From Takakia lepidozioides (lineage: Eukaryota; Streptophyta; Takakiopsida; Takakiales; Takakiaceae): a DNA stretch of 64,000 bases. Below the pieces are notes generated by a model. That model was given only the letters and a program-made list of their open reading frames with translations. It did no database searches and had not been told where the DNA came from. Each line of letters begins with the position of its first letter. The stretch's first letter is position 1. Where the stretch lies: positions 61,006,001-61,070,000 of the forward strand of contig CM060733.1 of the NCBI GenBank assembly GCA_030704615.1. The letters run 5' to 3'. Shown here piece after piece: positions 35,501 to 45,549 of this stretch. Both the position numbers and the translations under genes were made by a program.

Positions 35501-35510
35501 AAGGGGTTAA
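35501..35510. repeat. piggyBac-like right terminus ending in TTAA
   Basis: The sequence CTCGTCCTCAAGGGGTTAA reads outward-in (minus strand) as TTAACCCCTTGAGGACGAGC. That has the TTAA target site plus CCC start typical of piggyBac ends. It lies about 1.1 kb downstream of the transposase remnant, a plausible distance for its right end. The left end was not found. Confidence 0.5.
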
Positions 35511-35528
35511 TGAAATTCTTAGTGAGAT

Positions 35529-36720
35529 ATGAGCTCCAAACCAGCTTTGCAGATCTGTGTTTATTGGAGCTCAAGGGGATCTAAGATCATCACAACCATT
35601 TTTGTAGATGATGGATTTGTATGCAAGGTCGACCGAGCAACAACCAATGAGATGATGGATTGTCTTATAAGTAAGATTTTTGAGGTTACATACAATAAGG
35701 CAGATTGCTAGGTTGGGCTTCAAATCACTAGGACAGACCTCTATGTAGGATTTTTCTCAGCCAAGCGCTCGATACATTTTAATCATCGTGCAGCGGTCTA
35801 GCTTGCAAGATGCTTGCCTATGTCCGTTCCTACAAACCCTAATTCCCAGTTAAGACCGTCCTCGGATCCTACTGATGATATTCAGGATGAAATGGAGAGT
35901 GTGTTGTATTATAGAGCAGTTGGAAGTCGCATGTTTGCCATGATAGGCACTCGGCCTGACATTGGATGTGCCGTGAGCATTGTGGCAAAATTTAGTGCCA
36001 AAACGAGAGCATTGGAGGTTGTGAAACGTATGTTCAAGTATCTCAACAAATCTAGAAGTGGATATGTTTTCATCCTAAATGGTGGGGCAATAGCGTGGAT
36101 CAGCCAACATCAGCAACGCACATCAACTTTCGCAACTGAGGCTGATATGCAGCAGCATGCACTGCTACCAAGGAAGCAGCATGGCTTCGCAGGCTCTTAC
36201 GTAACATTGGTTTTGGGCAAGGACATTGGCTCTGTGCAGCGACAATATGTATAGGGAATGGGCAAGCCGCTGGCGACTTTGCAAGGTAAGCTGCCTGATG
36301 AGCTAAGGGCGAGCCGGGCGGCGCACCCGCAGACCCAACGGCGCGCCCGTTCTTTATTGTTAAGGAATTTTGGGGCAGATTATGCGCCCCTTGAGCCAAT
36401 TAGAGGTTGCAGACTTAATGAAGTCAAACTGACAAGTTATACCCACTCATTATGCGCATCTGCACCATCATGGCGCATTCTGTTTTTTAGTTTGCCTCTA
36501 AAACGACACAATCTGCCTCAAAAATCGGCACACAGTCCAGAGTTTCATAAGCGCACCAAACATATCGATGTGTAGTATCATTGGTATACTACACTCGAGA
36601 GAAGCAAAGTAGAAAAGGTCATTGACATCAAGTATATCAGTGCAGATATTCTTTTAAAGGCTCTGGCGTTGAGAAGTTTAACAAATTTCGCGATGCATGT
36701 GTGTAGTAATTGAGTAATTG
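35529..36720 (+). pseudogene. Copia reverse transcriptase C-terminus and RNase H remnant
   Basis: Three frames together show the Copia RT end: TTIFVDDGFVCKV (the YVDD box as FVDD), then VGLQITR (after a stop), then YYRAVGSRMFAMIGTRPDIG and LEVVKRMFKYLNKSRSGYVF plus ILNGGAIAWIS. Near 36,610 is VIDIKYISADILLKAL, the RNase H tail. Stops and frameshifts are present. A polypurine tract (AAGGGGGCCC) follows at about 36,786-36,795, directly before the LTR. Confidence 0.85.
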
Positions 36721-36795
36721 TTGTTGTTGCATAGTAAGAGACTTTTTAATTAGATGATGGTTCAAGTTCCAAATTTTTATTTTCTAAGGGGGCCC

Positions 36796-37561
36796 TGCTT
36801 GCAGAGCCGACCAAAGGGAATCCTAATAAAATGTATACTCCTTCCTTGGAGGCGGTGGTGGAGCCTTCTAGAAGGGGCCCCACCGCCTCATCCGGTTGCC
36901 TCTGGAAAGCTCTAGAAGTAGAAGGAGGGCGTAGAGGTGTCTTCTACGCATTTCTTGGGGCCACCGTCCCATCCCATGCCGTATAAAAAAACTGTCCAGC
37001 TGTCTACCTCCCATCGACCCCTCCTACTTCTACGCTAGAGCCTCCCGCGGCCCCACTGATTGGCTCTTCCCACAGCGTCAGGTTGCCTGACCTTCCCAAA
37101 CTGGCCAAATGAATTGGGGTTCATAGTGGCTGATGAAATTACTTGCGATTTTGGAGTGGGCGATTTTGGAGTGGTTGATTCGATGAGTGGGAGTGTAGAA
37201 ATATATTCATGATATATTATCAGTCAGACAGACATCTCATTTCAGTTGACTATATCCTTGGGCGTTAGACTAGTGACTTCCAGATACAGCTAGTGATTAG
37301 TGACTTTGTCCCTTCTTGATAGATAGCCTTCTTGGTTTGTGAACTTGTTTGCACTGTGTCTATTAGTCTTTAGTGATCACACTTGTGGATGTCCTCTTTC
37401 TCACCAGCTTTACGATTGTAGCCAGATTCATCTTGTCTTGTCTTCATAGTCGAATGCCCTGTCTAGCATTTCTTTTGTTTGAGCATTGCAGCTTTGCTCT
37501 GCATTATTAGTTACTCTCTTATAGTTGTAGTAATATATACCATTTGATTGCATTCATCACA
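36796..37561 (+). mobile_element. Copia LTR (about 766 bp) with TATA box and HSE-like palindrome
   Basis: It starts TGCTTGCAGAGCC right after the polypurine tract and ends near CATTCATCACA. A PBS-like GGCATGAGAGCC at 37,579-37,590 resembles the tRNA-Met primer site TGGTATCAGAGC. CCTTCTAGAAGG (HSE-type TTCnnGAA) lies about 100 bp upstream of a TATA box (GTATAAAAAA, near 36,979). Related copies occur on the minus strand at 32.6-32.9 kb and 47.3-47.5 kb. Having polypurine tract on one side and PBS on the other suggests it is shared by tandem elements. Confidence 0.8.
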
Positions 37562-37599
37562 ATTTTCATCAATTGCCAGGCATGAGAGCCAAGAACTAG

Positions 37600-38780
37600 T
37601 TTATAACAATTACACATCGTAAGGAGTGTGGCCAAGCTGATCTGGGCGATGGGGTAGAAGCAATAATAATGTGTTCACACACCACACCAACAGACTCCAG
37701 GGGCTGCGGATGTGGGTAAGAATTCTAGGTAGCCAAAGCCACAAATAGAGTCTGGGGGTTTATAACTACAAAAACCGACATATTTCATTTCTTGTGTAAT
37801 TTTTTGGCCAAGCTTACAAGAGCTAGCTCGGGTCCAGTAAGACGAGATTGCACCCCGTGAGAAATTTCGGCTTACAAGCTCTTGTAAGGTTCGGACTAAA
37901 GCTTTAATCTGGCAGCTCATGGCCGAGCTAGGTAACTACACCTGTAGTAACATTTGGTTCACCATCACAGTTCTACCTATGATAGAGAAATTAATGTATG
38001 CAACTCCAGTAGGCAAGCTTCCTTCTGATATTTGTAATAACAAATGTACGTCGAGAATGGTCGACCAAATTATGACCAATTAATTGGCCAAGCAGAACGT
38101 GAAACTGACCATCACGCACAGGTCGTCTAAATCCTGCCGCCATGAAATGTAACGTTCCGTTGACAAAAACATAGACAAACCAGGACTTTTTCAGAACCTG
38201 TCAACACAGCGAAAGGCCCCAATATGGGGAAATAACCCTAAACATTCGTGCAGATCTGAGGTTACACGTTCTGCTGGAAAGTAAGTAGACACAAGGAAAT
38301 GTTCTGTGCTTCATTTTCTCGAGAGCTGCGACAAGTGATTGTGTAACCCCACATCTGTATTTTCATCTACATGCGCAATCATAAAAATTTCGCTAATTTC
38401 GACTCGATATCCAGCATGCAGCTGTTTGTACATACAATGGATGCCATTCTGATCACCAGTGGTACATTCGAACCCATTCAAACTGGATTACACACAACCG
38501 TCTACAGTTCTATCCACACACACCAATTCTGAATGATTTTAACGCAGAAGAATCTGCAATTTCATTAGACCATCGCCATATTCACATGATTGTGTTGACC
38601 AATTGATCAGTTCGAATTAAACCTCATTGCTATAATCAAAATGTGCTGGTGTCAAACTAAGCACTATGCTTGCTCACTACTGCCATCTACAAAGGTATTC
38701 AAGTAAGTTTGTGGGCAACCTTCGGCAACTCCCAACAACTACGAATCGCGGCACGAAAATCACGATCTCACTGTAGAGCT
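37600..38780. other. Spacer between Copia LTR and LEA gene
   Basis: No coding signal was recognised. The part next to 38,782 should hold the 3' UTR of the minus-strand LEA gene. Confidence 0.5.
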
Positions 38781-38781
38781 T

Positions 38782-39934
38782 TTACTGATTTCCACTTCCA
38801 GTCAAGGTCTCCTTCACAGTCTGAAACGTATTGGCCACCGCGTCGCCAGTCTGAACATTATCAGTTTCCACCGAGATCAATGTCAGCCCAATACAAGTTT
38901 GCTACAAACATTCAGATACTGTAAGCAACCCAGATCGTCAAAATTCATCTTCGTCCAGAGTCGTGGTCAACACCATCCACCTATGAAGTCGTAAAATCAG
39001 AAATCCCTTCAGTGTTTTGATCTATTAAACCGAAAATGACAAAAGCAAATAAATATGTTGCGGATGTACCTTCTGAAGAATGTTGCCAGAAGTGTCTCTA
39101 GCCTGAGCAGCCGTATCCTGTGCAGCTTGTGCGGTGTAAGAAGCGGCGTTCTTTGTCTTCTCCACCGCAGCCTGGGCGTATTCTTGTGTTGTACCGGCTA
39201 TGCCTTGAGCTGTCTGTTGAGTGGCATCCTTAGCCTGATAAGCCTTATCTTCTGCAGCGCGGGCGTATTCTTGTGTTGTACCGGCTATGCCTTGACCCGT
39301 CTGTTGAGTGGCATCCTTAGCCTGATAAGCCTTATCTTGTGCAGCTTGCGTGGTATTAGAAGCGCCTTTCTTTGTCTGGTCCACCGCTGCGCGGGTATAA
39401 TCTTGTGCTGCACCGGCTACGCCCTGAGCCTTCTCTTGAGTGGCCCCAGCTACACCTTGAGCCTTGTCTTTAGTGGCCCCAGCAGCCTTCTGTTGGTGAC
39501 ACAACATTTCAACAGATCAGCCTTTGCAGAGACTTTTAAGAGAATGACAAACATAACCGTATGATCATGACAAAACCACAACTTTCCCAATCGAGTGCCG
39601 CCAACCCACGTCCGCAAGACCACTCTCAATGTCACTCAGAAGCAGCTCGCGTCCTATCAGATCATAGCTCTAACAGACGATTGAATGCTATGTACAGCCA
39701 CAACCTGTCCTTCTTCCTCAACCCCACACGCGACTCACTTACAACCCTCCGTGAACAACAATCCCGTTACTACACTAAAATGTACCTTAAGACTACAGTC
39801 CCCAGCAAGAGGCTATAGCCAGACAGACAAACCTGAGTAGTGCCCTTGGCCTCTCCAGCCTTCGTCGCTGCATAGTTTTTAGTGTCCTCCGTCGTCTTGG
39901 CTGCAGAGTTCTTCGTGCTCTTGAAGTCCGACAT
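38782..39934 (-). CDS. Group 3 LEA-like protein, three exons, 196 aa
   Basis: Late embryogenesis abundant proteins of this type are hydrophilic, fold into amphipathic helices on drying, and protect membranes and proteins. Exons: 39934-39833, 39489-39070, 38850-38782, all phase 0 with GT/AG borders, giving 196 residues. It starts MSDFKSTKNSAAKTTEDTKN and ends TGDAVANTFQTVKETLTGSG plus NQ. Exon 2 is a run of Ala/Lys/Thr/Gln-rich 11-mer-like repeats with two near-identical 29-residue units (DKAYQAKDATQQT then QGIAGTTQEYA). No Cys or Trp and no signal peptide are seen. An ABRE-type ACGTGTC and a TATA-like CTTATAAT lie upstream, consistent with ABA or drought control. The gene looks intact. Confidence 0.93.
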
Positions 39935-40068
39935 TTTCAAGTTGGAGAGTAGACAGAAACTTAAGGCACAAAAGTAAGACAACAAGTATCAATGCGGGTT
40001 AAGAGTAGGTAGTCAAGGAACGACGAGTGGGAGTGAATGATTGATGTGTAGAATTCAGAGAGAGCTCG

Positions 40069-40347
40069 ATTATAAGCTCTTGTCAGCGCCATGGCTGCTC
40101 AGATCGGAACGTAGTGGACAACCCACGATCAACCCAAGTGCCAAGCAGGCAGACATCCACTTGTCCGGCAAAGGTGCATGCCCGCCACGCACAGCCCGCA
40201 TCGCATGCTCGAGCAAGCAGCTCAAGCGCAGCCCACGCATCTCCTCCGCACTTCCTTCACGAACAATGCGGCTCTCCTCCGATCGCTGCGGGAGCATCTC
40301 TTTTGGGAGAGAACGATACGCTTGGAGGTGTGGCAGATTGACACGTG
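40069..40347 (-). promoter_or_regulatory. LEA promoter region: ABRE/G-box and TATA-like site
   Basis: On the minus strand GCACGTGTC (CACGTG at 40342-40347) matches the ABRE consensus ACGTG(T/G)C, about 410 bp upstream of the LEA ATG. CTTATAAT at 40069-40076, about 135 bp upstream, could act as a TATA box. ABREs are typical of LEA genes, but a single palindromic match can occur by chance. Confidence 0.4.
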
Positions 40348-40619
40348 CGAGGAGCGACCGCTATGTACATGCTTAACTTCCACGACTGTATTGGGGCGCA
40401 CATGTCGTCCTCCCCACTTGCCAACTGTGCCGTCACTTTGCTTCTCTAAGTTTCTATGAATGCCAAGTGTGAAGTCGAAATCATGAGCGACTGTCAGACT
40501 GGATGAGGAATCAAGTTGGAAAGGAATGTGAGGTTTCAGTAGATTCTGTCTGAAGTCGACTTTACAAATCCCTATAGGCATGCGTTGTTGTGTGCAGTGA
40601 GGGACCGATGATGCCCGCG

Positions 40620-41797
40620 TAGGGAATTCCAAAAAGGCCTTGATGTGAAATGCATCGCAACTCACTTGATCACCCCCTAAAAGTGCGCAATTCAATTGAA
40701 TTGCAAGGGCAATTCAATTGAACTAACCCTAATTTGCAATTCAATTGAATTGTCGGCACACGATTCAATTGAATTGCGAATTGGCAATTCAATTGAATCG
40801 TTGACTGCAATTCAATTGAATTGTGAATTTGTAAATCAATTGAATTGCTGACTACAATTCAATTGAATTGTAATCTATAATTTTTAACTTATTTATGTAT
40901 ATAATATATATACATATATACATATACATGTATAAGCTAAAAATACATGTTGCCCGTCTATTCTTGCTGTCCGTCTGTCAATCCTTTGCCCGTGGTAAGG
41001 CTTGAGCCCAAGATAAGCCTAAGGGAGAGCGAGAGAGGGAGAGAGAGAGAGAGGAAGTCACGAAGTGCTTGTAAAAGCGGGATTGTCTCTCTTTGTGGAT
41101 GTTGGTGCCAATATATGGCTATGTACATATACCAAACATGATACCAATGTAAGAGTATCAACGTGTAAGAGTTTGATATATTAAACTTATATGGAACACA
41201 TCCCAACTTCAACATGATACCTTTGTAAGGGTATCTCAATTTTTGATAATTCTCAAGATGAACATATTTTTTGTTTTTTTTGTCCTAGGCCAGATACTAG
41301 TATTAGGGGACTACATGGTGAGGCAGGGGAAGCTTCAATTGTCAAGTTTGATTTTGTCTGTTTTTTTCGGAGCCAGCCATGTTTCTTTTGCCAGTGAATC
41401 ACAGGAAGCTGCTGATCTGTCTCCGTCTCTGGCTCTCCCTTTCTCGCTGAGGCTGAGGGTGGCTTCACAACTCCACAATTTCCTCAAGGGCACAAGAAAG
41501 AGGGCCAGCAAGAATAGACGGACAACATGTATTTTTAGCTTATACTCTTATATGTGTATAAATATAATTTGAATATATACATGTACATATATATTATATA
41601 TTATATATTATATACAAAAATAAGTTAAAAATTATAGATTACAATTCAATTGAATTGTAGTCAGCAATTCAATTGAATTGAAAATTAGGGTTAGTTCAAT
41701 TGAATTGCCCTTGCAATTCAATTGAATTGCGCACTTTTAGGGGGTGATCAAGTGAATTGCGATGCATTTCACATCAAGGCCTTTTTGGAATTCCCTA
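40620..41797. mobile_element. Foldback/long-TIR element, 1,178 bp, non-coding
   Basis: Both ends begin TAGGGAATTCCAAAAAGGCC and continue inward as inverted repeats of about 350-400 bp. Within them the palindrome CAATTCAATTGAATTG recurs, about eight units in the left arm and four in the right. The arms extend through AT-rich tracts to CCGTCTATTCTTGCTG. Flanks read GCCCGCG (40613-40619) and GCCCGTG (41798-41804), a 7-bp target-site duplication with one mismatch. No transposase is present. The superfamily is uncertain (MULE-like or foldback). It lies about 690 bp upstream of the LEA start codon. Confidence 0.88.
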
Positions 41798-42435
41798 GCC
41801 CGTGCACTAGAGATTAAGGGGAAATGAGTTTAACGCTTGGTAAGCTATAACTAATTTCGGGCTCGTAAGGCCACAGCAGGTTCAATGCAAAAAAGATGAC
41901 CCGAGTTGCCACAAATTTGTAAAACAAGATGGCGTCGGCCGGAAGTTGTCAAGCATGCACCAAGATCTTCATAGTAGAACGTCATTGGGCAGTAAACACA
42001 GGGCTTCGACAATTTGATGCAGGTTGTCACATTAAGAATTCTTCACATTCCCTAGCTGTTTATTCAAGAATAGTCCACCAAGGACAAGTTGAAGCTCGCA
42101 CATCTATGAGTTACAAGAAGCGATAAATAAAGAACACAAAGTAGGCATGAAAAAAAAGACCAGACCACAGCACGGTCCAAGATGATGATTTAAGCTATTT
42201 TCCCAGCTTGAAAGCCCCCAATATACAAGGAGCTTTTGAGACTTCCCCACTATGGCACAGAGGGTATGACAAGACGTTTCCCCTCATTTAGAGAGCCCTG
42301 AAAAAGGGGAAAGTACAATCCCCTTGAAGAATCCCCTGTTGGGTGTTTTCCAAGGAAGTTGGAGGGAAAAATTTCCGCTTTGGCCTCGATAAGATGGAAA
42401 CTCGCAGGGAAAGTATATTTTAAATTTCTAAGTAA

Positions 42436-42759
42436 TGTGGAGCTGGGATTCCTTCTCACCTTCCTTTTGGACTTGGATGAACGGAGGAAGGATGCACCCC
42501 GGATGATTTAGGGATGGACGGAGCCAGGATGAAGTCTGGATAAACTTACACCTTGCGCATGAGGATGAGCTGGCAGCAGCTGATGACTTTATTAGGTGTT
42601 GTCTTATTCTAACAGCTAGTTTAGGATTAGATTAGGATGGATCTGGGTGATCTGGCTTCTTTCTATGACTATGCTGGAAGGGCATCTGGCTGGCCTATAT
42701 GTAGGTGCCACGCGGCACTAAGATGGGATTACGACCTGATAATATTTAAGCTCGACTGC
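42436..42759 (+). repeat. 5' LTR (visible part) of the gypsy remnant
   Basis: It matches 44002-44325 along its whole length, including GATGAACGGAGGA, CACCCCGGATGATTTAGGGA and GGATCTGGGTGATCTGGC. It diverges abruptly after CTCGACTGC, where the internal deletion joins pol sequence. Confidence 0.88.
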
Positions 42760-42820
42760 GTGGTGCACGCTTACTCCCGAACACGAGCAACATTTCCAGC
42801 AGGTCTTAAAAGATATCAAA

Positions 42821-43810
42821 GTGGGTGATCACCTTACTCCCCAGCAGATTAGATGTCGCCTGCACCTGTTTCTCCGTGACAATCTCGACATCTTTAGTAA
42901 AAGGCCCCATGACTTAGGCCGCACCACCCTTCTGGATCATGACATCATCACGGATGGTAAGCCTATCAAACAACATGCTTATATGGAGAGTGTTTGTGAG
43001 CGCAAAGTCATTCATGAAGAGATTACCAAGATGCTTGATGCTAGTGTGATCACCCCCTCCATATCCCCTTGGGCCAGTCCCATTGTCTTAGTGGGTAAGA
43101 AGGATGGCTCAACCCGTTTTGCGTAGACTTTCGGCGTTTAAATGCCATCACAAAGAAAGATGTCTACCATTTGCCACGCATTAATGAAATGCTAGATCAA
43201 CTTAATGGGGCCACTATCTTCTCTTCATTGGATTTAGCCTCTGGCTTTTGGCAAGTTCCTTTAACTGCTGCTGCTAAGGAGAAAACTGCCTTCACCTGCA
43301 GGATGGGCCTCTTCCAATTTGAAACAATGTCTTTTGGCCTTTGCAACGCCACTGCTACATTTCAGCGCCTTATGGACATTGTTTTAGGAAACCTTCATTG
43401 GGATTGTGCTTTAGTTTACATTTGATGACATCAACATTTATTCTACAACGTTTGATGCTCATCTACTGGATTTACAGCGGGTTGTGTGCAGACTTCATGC
43501 ACCCGGGCTTAAAGTTAAAGCCAAGAAGTGTGATTTTTGTATGGAACAGCTCCATTTCTTGGGCCATCTGCTTTCTGCTGTTGGCATCAGTCCTGACCCA
43601 ACTAAGATCCAAGTTGTGTGAAACTATCCAACCCCTAGAGATAAAACATGTGTTAAGGCCTTCTTGGGCTTGGGTTCTTACTATTATCGCTTCATTTTTC
43701 AATTTGCCAAACTAGCTGCTCCACTCACTCGCTTGTTATCCAAGGATGTTCGTTTTGTGTGGGGTACTGCTGAAACAGAATGTCGTGACAGTTTTCTGCA
43801 CCAATTGTAG
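42821..43810 (+). pseudogene. Ty3/gypsy reverse transcriptase fragment
   Basis: Three frames carry successive RT blocks. DITDGKPIKQHAY-like sequence is seen as HDIITDGKPIKQ, then ISPWASPIVLVGKKDGSTRF (to 43,126). Next are LPRINEMLDQLNGATIFSSL, DLASGFWQVPL and FETMSFGLCNATATFQRLMD (43,171-43,425). The catalytic Y-I-D-D box is broken by a frameshift at about 43,423. Then come FLGHLLSAVGISPDPTKI, a stop, and AFLGLGSYYYRFI with LAAPLTRLL. Inactive. Confidence 0.9.
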
Positions 43811-44001
43811 CACTTGGGGTTTTTCCTATGGGATGTTTTGTCCTCCACCCAGCTTGCAGGGTGAGGTTTTCTTCCCTAGGTTTTTTCATCCCTTGTGTGC
43901 CGGGTGTGTAGTTTGTTTTGGCTAGGCTTCGTTTTTGTTCTTCCTGAGCTCATCACTCGCAGGAGCTCGCAGTTTCTAGTGGCCCCAGCAGACTTCACAT
44001 A

Positions 44002-44325
44002 TGTGGAGCTGGGATTCCTTCTCACCTTCCTTTTCGACTTGGATGAACGGAGGAGGGATGCACCCCGGATGATTTAGGGATGGACGGAGCCAGGATGAAG
44101 TCTGGATAAACTTACACCTTGCGCATGAGGATGAGCTAGCAGCAGCTGATGACTGTATTAGGTGTTGTCTTATTCTAACAGCTAGTTTAGGATTAGATTA
44201 GGATGGATCTGGGTGATCTGGCTTCTTTCTATGGCTATGCTAGAAGGGCATCTGGCTGGCCTATATGTAGGTGCCACGCAGTACTAAGATTAGATTACGA
44301 CCTGATACTATTTAAGCTCGACTGC
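44002..44325 (+). repeat. 3' LTR of the gypsy remnant
   Basis: Partner of 42436-42759. Beyond 44325 the sequence may still be LTR, but no second copy exists to confirm it, because the 5' LTR is cut at that point. Confidence 0.85.
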
Positions 44326-44980
44326 CGTGGCAGTGGGGGTGGTGGCTTTTGGGTCTTATGCGAGTGTACGTTGGGTGTAACAGTGTGCTTGAGTGTGTGG
44401 ATGAATGCGTTCTGGAAGTCTGATTCAGTTGCGTCCTCTTCGTGAGATTCCGTCTTCTCTGCCAGGCCCATCTATCGACTACAGTCCCCAGATAGGATTA
44501 AGTCTGGTAGAGGAAGGGGAACAAACCCATAGCGCCGGAATCAGACTTCACAGTAAGGAAAAGCTAAAAAAAAATTATTATTTTTTTAAATAGAAAAGCT
44601 GGAGGGGAAGACTAGGTGGAAATTCCCGTAGGTATTAGGGTTAGGAACTCGCACAAGCACAGACTGATATGGCACCCGATCGACCAACCGCAATGCTGAT
44701 CGACAATGCAAGTGCAAAATGTCCCCGTCCTCCCGTCCTCGACGGGACTGTCGAAATGTCCTCCGTGCTCGTTTAGTTCGATCTCTCTCTATTTGTCAAT
44801 GTATGACACATGCGCATCTTGAATGATGACTTCGGTACCGCATACCTGCCTTTCCCTTGGGAGAGAGGGGTAGGAGGGATAGGCCGGCCCTGGTTGAGAG
44901 CTGTTTGGTTTCCCTGGACTCTTCTGTTTCTGCTCCTGCTAATGGATGTTGTCTTGCCGGTGGTCAGAGCTTTTTGGACT

Positions 44981-44997
44981 TTAACCCTTAAACGCCC
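44981..44997 (+). repeat. piggyBac-like left terminus (TTAA-CCCTTAAACGCCC)
   Basis: TTAACCCTTAAACGCCC occurs here on the plus strand and in exact inverted form at 52412-52428. Similarity continues for roughly ten more bases (CACTGGATA versus CGCAGGGTA). TTAA followed by CCC is the signature of piggyBac ends. A diverged copy of the same end is at 48121. Confidence 0.6.
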
Positions 44998-45399
44998 ACT
45001 GGATAAGTTTGACTTTTCCCAAAATCACTACCCCTGGGATGAAAAATCTAGTGTTGGTCGGTTATCAGGGACCCACCCAGTTAATTACAGGTTATTTGTC
45101 GAGTAAGGGTAACTATAGCCAAAGGCTATGAGCATAAAAGAGAACCATGGACACTGAACACCGCCGGTACTGGACAACTCAAATACCCGGTGAAACACCC
45201 TGCCTGTGAGTGAATAGCATCTGAAGACATAGAACCGACCCGGATATCTTTTAAGTGGACGGAAACGGTTAGTAGCTATGGTTTTGTGGCAAATAGTAGT
45301 TTTCTTTTGGTGTCCTATTTTCACTATGTACATTGAAGTTGAAATGGCACATTGAACCTGAGCAATAGGTTCTGCAGCTTGCCTAGGGTACTTCAATTA

Positions 45400-45545
45400 T
45401 ATCTGATGGTAGGCAGGTTATATTTCGGTTATAACAAAGACCCGACTTGAAATATCACCGCAGGTTATGATTTGTTCATGAATCAGCAAATAACCTGACC
45501 ACACATATTGTTCAAATTTTCATAACCGTAACCTGCAAATAACCT
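45400..45545. repeat. Short inverted-repeat segment
   Basis: GCAGGTTATATTTCGGTTAT near 45,411 faces ATAACCGTAACCTGC near 45,521, giving a stem of about 15-18 bp with an approximately 90-nt loop. It could be a small MITE-like element. Confidence 0.4.
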
Positions 45546-45549
45546 TCAT

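Larger units (their letters stand above)
42436..44325 (+). mobile_element. Internally deleted Ty3/gypsy retrotransposon with paired LTRs
   Basis: Two 324-bp direct repeats, 42436-42759 and 44002-44325, both start TGTGGAGCTGGGATTCCTTC and differ by roughly 11 substitutions by eye count (about 97% identity). Between them is 1.24 kb of pol. The primer-binding site, gag, protease, RNase H end and integrase are missing. The first repeat joins pol directly, so the deletion probably took the end of the 5' LTR too. It moved as part of a larger element or was trimmed by recombination after insertion. Confidence 0.88.

Noticed and set aside
40947-41572. ORFs inside the foldback element as a transposase
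   Set aside because: The frames are short, low in complexity and lack any DDE-type motif.
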